From NCBI GenBank assembly GCA_012799425.1, contig JAAZLF010000725.1, positions 1-9,934 of the forward strand: a DNA stretch of 9,934 nt, written 5' to 3'. This DNA comes from Actinomycetales bacterium. GTDB lineage: Bacteria; Actinomycetota; Actinomycetes; Actinomycetales; Dermabacteraceae. Under the pieces are notes generated by a model. It did no database searches, was not told where the DNA came from, and saw only the letters and a list, made by a program, of their open reading frames with translations. Shown in pieces: positions 1 through 7,127 of the stretch. Positions within the stretch are counted from its first letter, which is position 1, and the number at the start of each line of letters is the position of its first letter. The translations under genes and the position numbers were made by a program.

Positions 1-1
1 A

Positions 2-933
<932 letters not shown>

Positions 934-1620
934 ATGAGCAGCAGACGACCGGGCGCCCCGCGATCGACGAGGCGCCCGGTCTCTGCGTCCGGGGGCAGGC
1001 GCCCCGGCGCGCGGAGCACCTCGCGTCCCTCGACGACCACCTCCCGAACGAGCACCCACACCGGCTCGCCGACCCGCTCCCGCGGCCCGGCCGCGGCATC
1101 GCGTCCCACGGCCGGCGGCTCCGGCGCGCCGGAGGAGGACGGCCCGGGCATCACCATCACCCGGCGCACGCTCGCGCTGATCGCCCTGATCGTCGTGGCG
1201 CTGGCCGCGCTGGTGCCCACCGTGAACTCCTACGTCGCCCAGCGCCAGCAGCTGTCGGATCTGCGCACGCAGGTCTCGCAGCAGGAGCAGCAGGTCGAGG
1301 ATCTCCGTGACCAGGTGGCGCGATGGGAGGACCCGGCCTACGTCGCCGCGCGGGCCCGTGAGCGCCTCCTGTTCGCGATGCCGGGGGAGACCCAGTACCG
1401 CCTCACCGACACCTCCGGACAGGACGTGCCGCTCACCGAGGCCGAGCAGGCCGCGGAGGAGGCCACGGAGGGGGAGTGGTTCTCCCTGCTCTGGGAGAGC
1501 GTGGAGGGCTCCAGCCGCCTCACCCCCGAAGACATCCCCGACGAGACCGGATCGACCGACGACGACGTCTCCGAGCAGGACCCCGCAGACCAGCCGACCG
1601 ACCAGGACCCTGAGCAGTGA
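934..1620 (+). CDS. ftsB: FtsB/DivIC-family septum formation protein, single-pass membrane
   Basis: A 228-residue bitopic protein of the FtsB/DivIC (septum formation initiator) family, which with FtsL and FtsQ forms a divisome subcomplex that activates septal peptidoglycan synthesis. Layout: residues 1-75 are a basic Ser/Thr/Arg/Pro-rich, probably disordered cytoplasmic tail; ~79-98 are one hydrophobic helix (LALIALIVVALAALV); ~99-131 are a Gln/Glu-rich coiled coil outside the membrane. Then comes the family motif WEDPAYVAARARERLLFAMPGE (~131-152, quoted here as WEDPAYVAAR plus ARERLLFAMPGE), where the FtsB hallmark 'A+e.l.....GE' is clear. Residues 195-228 are a strongly acidic tail. It is longer than E. 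coli FtsB (about 100 aa) because of both tails, as in mycobacterial Rv1024, which occupies the same position after eno. The ATG at 934 is chosen because a -10 box sits 7 bases upstream. A shorter protein starting nearer the membrane helix cannot be excluded. It overlaps the next gene by 4 bases. Confidence 0.85.
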   Translation: MSSRRPGAPRSTRRPVSASGGRRPGARSTSRPSTTTSRTSTHTGSPTRSRGPAAASRPTAGGSGAPEEDGPGITITRRTLALIALIVVALAALVPTVNSYVAQRQQLSDLRTQVSQQEQQVEDLRDQVARWEDPAYVAARARERLLFAMPGETQYRLTDTSGQDVPLTEAEQAAEEATEGEWFSLLWESVEGSSRLTPEDIPDETGSTDDDVSEQDPADQPTDQDPEQ

Positions 1621-2174
1621 CCACACTCCCCTCCCTCCCCTTCGACTCCCCGGCCGCTGCGCACGATCTCGAGGTCATGCGCGCACAGCTCGGCCGGGAC
1701 ATGCGCGGGGTGGTCTCCATCGCGCGCCGCTGCAGCTGCGGACGCCCTGCCGTGGTGCGCACCGCCCCGCGTCTCGAGGACGGCACCCCGTTCCCCACCT
1801 CGCTCTACCTCACCCTTCCCTGGCTCACGCTCGAGCTCTCCCGGCTCGAGGCCACCGGCCTGATGGCCGAGCTGAGCGCGCGGCTCGAACGGGACGAGGA
1901 GCTCGCCGCCGCCTACCGTGCAGCGCACGAGCGCTATCTGGCCCGCCGTGAGGAGCTCGGCGATGCCGAGGAGGTCCGCCACGTCAGCGCGGGAGGGATG
2001 CCCACGCGCGTGAAGTGCCTCCACGCCGTCGCAGGCCAGGCGCTCGCGGAAGGCCCCGGTATCAATCCGATCGCCGATGAGGTGCTCGCAGGCATCGCGG
2101 GCGCCACCGAGCTGGTGTGCCGCTGCGACGCCTCCGCGGAGACCACATCCGAGAACGCCACGGAGGCACGATGA
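1617..2174 (+). CDS. DUF501 family protein
   Basis: A 185-residue cytoplasmic protein of unknown function, family DUF501, common in Actinobacteria between ftsB and ppx (Rv1025 in M. tuberculosis). Recognisable stretches are RCSCGRPAVVRTAPRLEDG followed by TPFPTSLYLTLPWL (residues ~36-70), and GGMPTRVKCLHAVAGQALAEG plus GINPIADEVL (~125-160). The two halves carry conserved cysteines (CSC near the N-terminus, the Cys of VKCLH, CRC near the C-terminus) that could bind metal, though this is not shown. A charged helix-rich stretch (~80-118) joins them. The start is the GTG at 1617, inside GTGA overlapping the ftsB stop, which implies translational coupling; only a weak AGGA precedes it. It ends in an ATGA overlap with ppx. 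No signal peptide or membrane segment is visible. Confidence 0.85.
   Translation: MTTLPSLPFDSPAAAHDLEVMRAQLGRDMRGVVSIARRCSCGRPAVVRTAPRLEDGTPFPTSLYLTLPWLTLELSRLEATGLMAELSARLERDEELAAAYRAAHERYLARREELGDAEEVRHVSAGGMPTRVKCLHAVAGQALAEGPGINPIADEVLAGIAGATELVCRCDASAETTSENATEAR
2162..2166 (+). promoter_or_regulatory. Ribosome binding site fixing the ppx start
   Basis: GGAGG lies 4 bases before the ATG at 2171. Together with the ATGA overlap with the preceding stop and the ASKHA fold starting at residue 6, it favours 2171 over an in-frame upstream start at 2117 that would add 18 residues unlike the family. Confidence 0.65.
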
Positions 2175-3124
2175 GCACGCCCGTCGCCGCGATCGACTGC
2201 GGCACCAATTCCATCCGACTGCTGATCGCCCGCCGGGACGAGGCCACCGGCTCGATGGTCGATCTCGAACGGCAGCTGGAGATGGTGCGCCTGGGCCTCG
2301 GGGTGGATCGCACCGGCCAGTTCGATCCGGTCGCGGTCGAGCGGACCCTCGACGCCGCACGTCGCTACCGGGCACTGATCGCCCATCACGGGGTCGCGCA
2401 GCAGGACATCCGCTTCGTCGCCACCTCCGCGACCCGAGACGCCTCCAACCGCGCCATGTTCATCGACGGCATCCGCGAGATCCTCGGCGTCGCCCCCGAG
2501 GTCATCAGCGGCCAGGAGGAGGCCGCGCTCTCTTTCCGCGGCGCCGTGAGCACAGTCGGCGGACTCCCGGCGGGACCGCGCCTGGTCGTCGACATCGGAG
2601 GCGGTTCGACCGAGCTGGTGCTCGGCACCGATGCACCGACCCACCGCATCAGCATGGATATCGGCTCGGTACGGCTGACCGAGCGGCACCTGGCCTCGGA
2701 CCCGCCCACCGCGGCTGAGGTCTCTGCTGCCACCGCGGACATCGACGCGATGCTCGACGAGGCCGCAGCGGAGGTGCCGCTCGCCCAGGCCGCCGCCCTG
2801 GTGGGCGTCGCCGGAACGGTGACAACTGTCACGGCGGTGGCCAGCGGGATCCAGGACTATCGTCCCGACGTCACGCACGGCGCCGCCCTGACCACCCGGG
2901 AGATCGCTGACATCTGTCGCACCCTGCTCGCCGAGACCCGCGAGCAGAGGTCCCGGCGGCGCATCATCCACCCTGGTCGCATCGATGTGATCGGTGCCGG
3001 CGCCCTGATCTGGTCCCGGATCGTCGCACGCGTCGCGGCGGAGGCCGGGGTCGACGAGGCGCGCACGAGCGAGCACGACATCCTCGACGGGATCGCGCTC
3101 GCACTGCTCGACGAGACCCGCTGA
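2171..3124 (+). CDS. ppx: Ppx/GppA-type phosphatase (exopolyphosphatase), short actinobacterial form
   Basis: A 317-residue member of the Ppx/GppA branch of the ASKHA (actin-like ATPase) fold, which releases phosphate from polyphosphate chains and/or pppGpp in the cytoplasm. Motifs in order: AIDCGTNSIRLL (residues 7-18, phosphate-1 loop), FVATSATRDASN (82-93), SGQEEA (113-118, with the presumed catalytic Glu), VVDIGGGSTEL (139-149, phosphate-2 loop), SMDIGSVRLTE (161-171), GVAGTVTT (212-219, adenosine/phosphate region) and HPGRIDVIGAGALI (267-280). It ends soon after EHDILDGIALALL, so the C-terminal HD-type domain of the ~500-aa E. coli enzymes is absent. Short PPXs of this kind occur in Corynebacterium and Mycobacterium, where Rv1026 holds the same place downstream of DUF501. 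Last gene of the eno-ftsB cluster. Whether it prefers polyphosphate or pppGpp cannot be told from sequence. Confidence 0.92.
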   Translation: MSTPVAAIDCGTNSIRLLIARRDEATGSMVDLERQLEMVRLGLGVDRTGQFDPVAVERTLDAARRYRALIAHHGVAQQDIRFVATSATRDASNRAMFIDGIREILGVAPEVISGQEEAALSFRGAVSTVGGLPAGPRLVVDIGGGSTELVLGTDAPTHRISMDIGSVRLTERHLASDPPTAAEVSAATADIDAMLDEAAAEVPLAQAAALVGVAGTVTTVTAVASGIQDYRPDVTHGAALTTREIADICRTLLAETREQRSRRRIIHPGRIDVIGAGALIWSRIVARVAAEAGVDEARTSEHDILDGIALALLDETR

Positions 3125-3167
3125 GCGCTGGGACGTCTCACGGACGGCCGCATTCGTCTCATGCCTT

Positions 3168-3202
3168 TTGTCTCAGAGCCTCCGCAGTTCTAGGCTGGGG
3201 GC
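3168..3202 (+). promoter_or_regulatory. Leaderless promoter of the NDH-2-like gene
   Basis: TTGTCT (3168-3173), a 17-bp spacer, then TAGGCT (3191-3196) ending 7 bases before the ATG at 3203. Spacing is ideal for a housekeeping sigma factor with transcription starting at the start codon itself. There is no usable Shine-Dalgarno: the GGGGG at 3197-3201 touches the ATG. The 43-base stretch between the ppx stop and the -35 shows no strong terminator. Confidence 0.65.
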
Positions 3203-4576
3203 ATGACCAACACTTTCGGCGGCAAGCCCCACGTACTCATCCTCGGCGGCGGTTCCGTCGGCCTGACGACCGCGTCCGAGCTGCGCAAGACGCTCGGTGC
3301 GGAGGTCGCGATCACCGTCGTGGACCCGCGCCCCTACATGACCTATGCGCCCTTCCTCCCGGAGGTCGGCGCAGGCAGCATCCACCCGCGCGACGTCCTC
3401 GCACCCCTGCGCAAGGTGCTGCCCGGCGCGAAGGTCGTCACCGGCTCGGTCTCCGCGATCCGCAGCGCCGAGAACACGGTCGTGGTGGACATGGAGGAGG
3501 GCGAGCAGCTCGAGATCGCGTACGACTACCTCGTCGTCGGCCTCGGCGCCGTGCCGCGTCTGCTGCCCATCCCGGGCCTGGCGGAGAACGCGATCGGCTT
3601 CAAGCAGGTCGAGGAGGCCGCCGCTGTGCGCGACCGCATCCTCGCCAACCTCGCCGAGGCGGCCTCGACCAAGGATCCGGCCGTCCGCAAGCGCCTGCTC
3701 ACCTTCACCTTCATCGGCGGTGGCTTCGCCGGTGGTGAGGCCGTCGCAGAGACCGAGGACATGGTTCGCGACGCCCTGCGCTACTACCCCGACCTGCATG
3801 CCTCGGACATCCGCTTCGTGCTCGTCGACGGTGCGCCGTTCATCTTCCCCGAGCTCACCGAGGACCAGCGCGCCTACGTCCTCAACCAGCTGCGCGAGCG
3901 GGGCGTCGAGGTCAAGCTCGAGACCTTCCTGAACTCCGCCGAGAACGGCGTGATCAAGACCAGCGACGGCGACGAGTTCGAGACGGACCTGCTGGTGTGG
4001 AACGCGGGCGTGAAGCCCGCCCCGGTGCTCTCGGACGCCGAGGTCTCGGATCTGCCCGTGGTCACCGAGCGCGGCCCCATGATGGGCAAGCTCGAGGCGC
4101 TGGCAGACCTGCGCGTCAACGGCGCCGACGGCCCGCTGGACGACGTCTTCGCCGCCGGTGACTGCGCCGCGGTCCCGGACCTCGCCTCGGGCGAGGGCAA
4201 GTTCTGCCCGCCCAACGCCCAGCACGCGGTGCGTCAGGCCAAGCGCCTGGCGGACAACATCGCACGCTCCGTGCAGGGCCGCCCGCTGGTGGACTACTAC
4301 CACCGCAACCTCGGCGTGATGGCCACGCTCGGCATGTACAAGGGCGTCGGCCGCCTCCAGGTGGGCGAGAAGGAGCTCGACATCCGCGGGCTGCCGGCCT
4401 GGGCCATGGCCCGTGCCTACCACGTGTACGCGATGCCGACCCTCGGCCGTAAGGCCTCCGTCGTCGCCGGCTGGGCCACCAACCTGATCTCGCGTCGCGA
4501 CATCATCGGCATCCCCCAGACCGAGACCCCGCGCGCGGCGTTCGAGTACGCCTCGAACACGGGCAAGAAGAAGTGA
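3203..4576 (+). CDS. Type II NADH dehydrogenase-like FAD-dependent oxidoreductase
   Basis: A 457-residue two-dinucleotide-binding flavoprotein, most like non-proton-pumping NADH:quinone oxidoreductase (NDH-2) and its relatives, which pass electrons from NAD(P)H through FAD to menaquinone at the membrane face. Residues 10-20 (HVLILGGGSVG) are the FAD Rossmann loop with an acidic strand end at VVDPRP (39-44). YDYLVVGLGAVPR (107-119) is the ATG-like FAD segment. FTFIGGGFAGGEAVAE (168-183) is the NAD(P)H Rossmann loop, then VFAAGDCAAVP (315-325) is the second FAD motif, and PNAQHAVRQAKRLADNI (337-353) matches the AQxAxxQ region near the quinone site. The C-terminal ~100 residues contain amphipathic stretches (WAMARAYHVYAMPTLGRK) that may tether it to the membrane; there is no clear transmembrane helix. 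The GGGFAGGE loop and SVGLTTA spacing place it in an actinobacterial subgroup of uncharacterised NDH-like enzymes, so quinone reduction is inferred. Monocistronic: own promoter, two hairpins after the stop. Confidence 0.85.
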   Translation: MTNTFGGKPHVLILGGGSVGLTTASELRKTLGAEVAITVVDPRPYMTYAPFLPEVGAGSIHPRDVLAPLRKVLPGAKVVTGSVSAIRSAENTVVVDMEEGEQLEIAYDYLVVGLGAVPRLLPIPGLAENAIGFKQVEEAAAVRDRILANLAEAASTKDPAVRKRLLTFTFIGGGFAGGEAVAETEDMVRDALRYYPDLHASDIRFVLVDGAPFIFPELTEDQRAYVLNQLRERGVEVKLETFLNSAENGVIKTSDGDEFETDLLVWNAGVKPAPVLSDAEVSDLPVVTERGPMMGKLEALADLRVNGADGPLDDVFAAGDCAAVPDLASGEGKFCPPNAQHAVRQAKRLADNIARSVQGRPLVDYYHRNLGVMATLGMYKGVGRLQVGEKELDIRGLPAWAMARAYHVYAMPTLGRKASVVAGWATNLISRRDIIGIPQTETPRAAFEYASNTGKKK

Positions 4577-4582
4577 CCTCGG

Positions 4583-4607
4583 GGGAGCGTCCCGCACGGA
4601 CGCTCCC
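4583..4607 (+). terminator. First of two tandem hairpins after the NDH-2-like gene
   Basis: Perfect 10-bp stem GGGAGCGTCC / GGACGCTCCC (4583-4592 and 4598-4607) with a 5-base loop, 6 bases after the stop codon. There is no T-tract, as is common for terminators in high-GC Actinobacteria. Confidence 0.6.
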
Positions 4608-4616
4608 GTGAGGGAC

Positions 4617-4656
4617 CGACGGACGCCGTCGCGCCGCAGCGCGACGGCGTCCGTCG
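4617..4656 (+). terminator. Strong 18-bp hairpin terminator
   Basis: A perfect 18-bp stem (4617-4634 pairs with 4639-4656) with a 4-base loop CGCA, followed by the weakly T-containing GTTCGTCC. It is the longest perfect hairpin I noticed in the window. Lying 40 bases after the stop and upstream of the next promoter, it is the likely end of the oxidoreductase transcript and insulates nagB. Confidence 0.75.
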
Positions 4657-4697
4657 TTCGTCCGGCCTGTCGGGTCGTGCCCCGACCTGAGGCCGAT

Positions 4698-4735
4698 TAG
4701 GATCGTGAGTTCCGAACACGAGCAGTAACGATCCT
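4698..4735 (+). promoter_or_regulatory. Probable nagB promoter region with inverted repeat
   Basis: TAGGAT (4698-4703) is a good -10 candidate; the -35 position (~4675) is unconvincing. This would give a start near 4710 and a leader of ~68 bases. The -10 is overlapped by the left arm of a perfect 8-bp inverted repeat AGGATCGT (4699-4706) / ACGATCCT (4728-4735), with GTTC-C-GAAC (4709-4717) between the arms. An operator is plausible. The sequence is not the DasR-type site known to control amino-sugar genes in Streptomyces. Confidence 0.4.
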
Positions 4736-4777
4736 CGGTGGCCCGCGGGCGGTGCGCCGAGCCGAAGGGCAGCATTC

Positions 4778-5575
4778 ATGGAGATCCACATCGTCGACGA
4801 CGCCGATGCAGGTGCGAAGGTCGTCGCCGACCTCTTCGAGCGCACCGTGCGGGGGGCCGGCGAGTCTGGTGCCGTGCTGGGCCTGGCCACCGGATCCTCA
4901 CCGGTGCCCGCCTACGCCGAGCTGATCCGTCGCCATCGCGAGGAGGGGCTCTCCTTCGCGGCCAGTCGCGCCTTCCTGCTCGATGAGTACGTGGGCCTGC
5001 CCGTCGGCCATGAGCAGAGCTACCACCGCTTCATCCGCGACAACTTCACTGCGCAGGTCGATATCGACGACTCCGCCGTCGTCTCCCCGGACGGCGCCGC
5101 CGACGACCCCGCGGCCGAGGCCGCCGCGTACGATCTCCGTCTCCGCGATGCTGGGGGAGTGGACCTGCAGATCCTTGGGATCGGCTCCAACGGCCACATC
5201 GCCTTCAACGAGCCGGGGAGCTCGCTGGTTTCCCGCACACGGGTGGTCGGGCTGACCCGCTCCACCATCGAGGACAACTCCCGCTACTTCGACGCTCCCT
5301 CGGACGTCCCCGTGCGCGCCATCAGCCAGGGCCTGGGCACCATCCTCGAAGCACGGCGGATCGTCCTGACCGCCACCGGGGAGGGCAAGGCCGAGGCCGT
5401 CGCTCAGCTCGCCGAGGGTGCTGTCAGCGCGCGCTGGCCCGCGACCGTGCTGCAGGCTCACCCCGACGTCACCGTGGTGGTGGACGAGGCGGCCGCCTCG
5501 AAGCTCGAGCTGGCCGACTACTACCGCTACAGCCGCGCGCTGGAGCGCGAGAACCCCCTCACCCCGCAGGGCTGA
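4778..5575 (+). CDS. nagB: Glucosamine-6-phosphate deaminase
   Basis: A 265-residue NagB: glucosamine-6-phosphate + H2O to fructose-6-phosphate + NH3, feeding amino-sugar carbon into glycolysis (cytoplasm). Family landmarks: GLATGSSP (residues 35-42, phosphate loop), LLDEYVGL (67-74, with D69 as the catalytic base and E70), LGIGSNGHIAFNEP (133-146) carrying H140 and E145 of the catalytic triad, SRTRVVGLT (152-160), VPVRAISQGLGTI (178-190) and GEGKA (201-205, phosphate-contacting Lys). The first triad position, Asp141 in E. coli, is Asn here (N138); Asn also occurs in Bacillus-type NagB, so activity is expected. Length is normal (E. coli 266 aa). Start: GAAGGG at 4764-4769 sits 8 bases before the ATG. 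No nagA or PTS gene lies alongside; it stands alone between a terminator and the permease operon, 52 bases before the permease start. Confidence 0.95.
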   Translation: MEIHIVDDADAGAKVVADLFERTVRGAGESGAVLGLATGSSPVPAYAELIRRHREEGLSFAASRAFLLDEYVGLPVGHEQSYHRFIRDNFTAQVDIDDSAVVSPDGAADDPAAEAAAYDLRLRDAGGVDLQILGIGSNGHIAFNEPGSSLVSRTRVVGLTRSTIEDNSRYFDAPSDVPVRAISQGLGTILEARRIVLTATGEGKAEAVAQLAEGAVSARWPATVLQAHPDVTVVVDEAAASKLELADYYRYSRALERENPLTPQG

Positions 5576-5578
5576 CGC

Positions 5579-5627
5579 GGGCGATCGGGGAGGCGGACCC
5601 TGCCTGCGGGCGGATACGATCGCCCCC
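5579..5627 (+). promoter_or_regulatory. Leaderless-type promoter and inverted repeat upstream of the purine permease
   Basis: TACGAT (5615-5620) is a TAnnnT -10 lying 7 bases before the ATG at 5628, and no Shine-Dalgarno is present, so transcription probably starts at or one base before the ATG. The -35 is weak. Two overlapping symmetries cover it: GGGCGATCG (5579-5587) with CGATCGCCC (5617-5625), a perfect 9-bp pair 29 bases apart; and a local interrupted palindrome GGGC-g-GAT-ACG-ATC-GCCC (5608-5625) centred on the -10. The second is a reasonable operator for the co-transcribed MarR regulator (inference). Confidence 0.5.
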
Positions 5628-7127
5628 ATGCAGCAGGCAGATCCCCCCTCCTCGACATCCTCCCCGGCAGCCGTGGCCCCGCGCTCCGGCCTGGACCGCT
5701 ATTTCAAGATCTCCGAACGGGGATCCACCCTCGCCCGCGAGCTCCGCGGCGGCTTGGTCACGTTCTTCTCCATGTGCTACATCGTGGTGCTGAACCCGTT
5801 GATCATCGGCACGGTGCCCGACTCCACCGGCATGTACCTCGGCGGCGGCACCGAGCCGAACCTCCCCGCGGTCGCCGCCGGCACGGCCCTGATCGCAGGC
5901 ATCCTGAGCATCTTCATGGGGGCCTGGGCGAAGTTCCCCCTCGCCCTCGCCGCGGGCCTGGGCCTGAACGCCTACCTTGCCTACTCGGTCGTGCCGTTGC
6001 CCGGCATGACGTGGGGAGGCGCGATGGGAATGGTGCTGCTCGAAGGCATCGTGATCCTGATCCTCGTGCTCACCGGCTTCCGCAAGGCGGTCTTCGACGC
6101 GGTCCCGCCGTTCCTCAAGACCGCCATCGCGGTGGGGATCGGCCTGTTCATCGCGTTCCTCGGCCTGTTCAACGCGAAGTTCGTGACCACCGCCGCCGGG
6201 ACGCCCGTGCAGCTGGGCAACGACGGGTCCCTCACCGGATGGCCCACGTTCGTGTTCGTCACCGGTCTGCTGCTGATGTTCGTGCTGTGGATCCGCAAGG
6301 TGCCCGGCGCGATCCTGATCGCGATCGTGACGGCCACCGTCCTGGCCATGATCATCGAGAGGGTGCTGGATCTGGGAGCGTTCGCCCCTGCGGGGGAGGC
6401 CGGTGAGGGCAACCCCGGTGGCTGGGCGATGAACGTCCCGGCGCTGACGGAGTTCCCGATCCAGCTGCCCGACTTCGCCACCCTGTTCACCGTTGACCCG
6501 ATCGGTGGTATCACCGCGGCCGGCGTGATCGGCGCGAGCGTCATCGTCTTCTCGCTGCTGCTGGCCGACTTCTTCGACACCATGGGCACGATGGTCGGCG
6601 TGGCCTCCGGCGCGGGTCTCGTCGAGGAGGACGGGGACATCCCGCACTCCCAGCGCATCCTGGTCGTCGACTCCGCCGCTGCGATCGCGGGCGGCATCGG
6701 CGGAGTCTCCTCGAACACCAGCTTCGTCGAGTCCACCTCCGGCGTCGCCGAGGGGGCTCGCACCGGCCTGGCCGCGATCGTGGTCGGCCTCCTCTTCCTG
6801 GCCTCGACGTTCTTCTCGCCCCTGGTCGCCATGGTCCCGTACGAGGCGGCGACCCCCGCACTGGTCATGGTCGGGTTCCTGATGATGACCCAGATCACCG
6901 ACATCGACTTCACCGACGTCGAGATCGCGGTGCCGGCCTTCCTCACGATCATCCTGATGCCCTTCGCCTACTCGATCACCGTGGGCATGGGCGCCGGGTT
7001 CGTCATGTACGTGCTGATCCGTGTGGCGCGTGGCAAGGCGCGGGATGTGCACTGGCTGATGTACGTCATCGCTGTCATGTTCATCGCCTACTTCCTCCGC
7101 GGAGCGGCCGAGAGCCTCCTGCTGTGA
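5628..7127 (+). CDS. NCS2-family purine permease (AzgA/PbuG type)
   Basis: A 499-residue polytopic inner-membrane transporter of the AzgA/PbuG (COG2252) branch of the nucleobase:cation symporter-2 family, importing hypoxanthine, guanine and/or adenine with protons. The N-terminal block RYFKISERGSTLARELRGG then LVTFFSMCYIVVLNP (residues 24-57) is the family opening. The amphipathic half-helix segments typical of the fold appear in AAGLGLNAYLAYSVV (108-122), DFFDTMGTMVGVA (314-326, substrate-side acids) and GGVSSNTSFVESTSGVAEGA (358-377, family signature with the Glu of transmembrane segment 10). About 12-14 hydrophobic segments alternate with short loops. Start: the open frame extends further 5' into nagB, but the ATG at 5628 gives the standard N-terminus and has a -10 at the right distance. 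The stop overlaps the GTG of the MarR gene. Exact purine preference cannot be read from sequence. Confidence 0.93.
   Translation: MQQADPPSSTSSPAAVAPRSGLDRYFKISERGSTLARELRGGLVTFFSMCYIVVLNPLIIGTVPDSTGMYLGGGTEPNLPAVAAGTALIAGILSIFMGAWAKFPLALAAGLGLNAYLAYSVVPLPGMTWGGAMGMVLLEGIVILILVLTGFRKAVFDAVPPFLKTAIAVGIGLFIAFLGLFNAKFVTTAAGTPVQLGNDGSLTGWPTFVFVTGLLLMFVLWIRKVPGAILIAIVTATVLAMIIERVLDLGAFAPAGEAGEGNPGGWAMNVPALTEFPIQLPDFATLFTVDPIGGITAAGVIGASVIVFSLLLADFFDTMGTMVGVASGAGLVEEDGDIPHSQRILVVDSAAAIAGGIGGVSSNTSFVESTSGVAEGARTGLAAIVVGLLFLASTFFSPLVAMVPYEAATPALVMVGFLMMTQITDIDFTDVEIAVPAFLTIILMPFAYSITVGMGAGFVMYVLIRVARGKARDVHWLMYVIAVMFIAYFLRGAAESLLL

Noticed and set aside
3173..4597. A 474-codon minus-strand frame covering the whole NDH-2-like gene
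   Set aside because: It mirrors the codon bias of the real gene, is Gly/Ala/Asp/His-rich, has no recognisable domain, and the sense frame has full FAD/NAD motifs.
4660..4777. DasR-type operator upstream of nagB
   Set aside because: No match to the TGGTCTAGACCA-like consensus.
5418..5627. 70-codon N-terminal extension of the permease into nagB
   Set aside because: Out-of-frame reading of nagB; the ATG at 5628 gives the standard AzgA/PbuG N-terminus.
5576..5627. Purine riboswitch before the purine permease
   Set aside because: The gap is 52 bases and the transcript probably starts at the ATG, leaving no room for an aptamer.
5559..7052. A 497-codon minus-strand frame over the purine permease
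   Set aside because: Very hydrophilic, repetitive Asp/Gly/His/Gln composition is the antisense of a membrane protein; no start context or domain.
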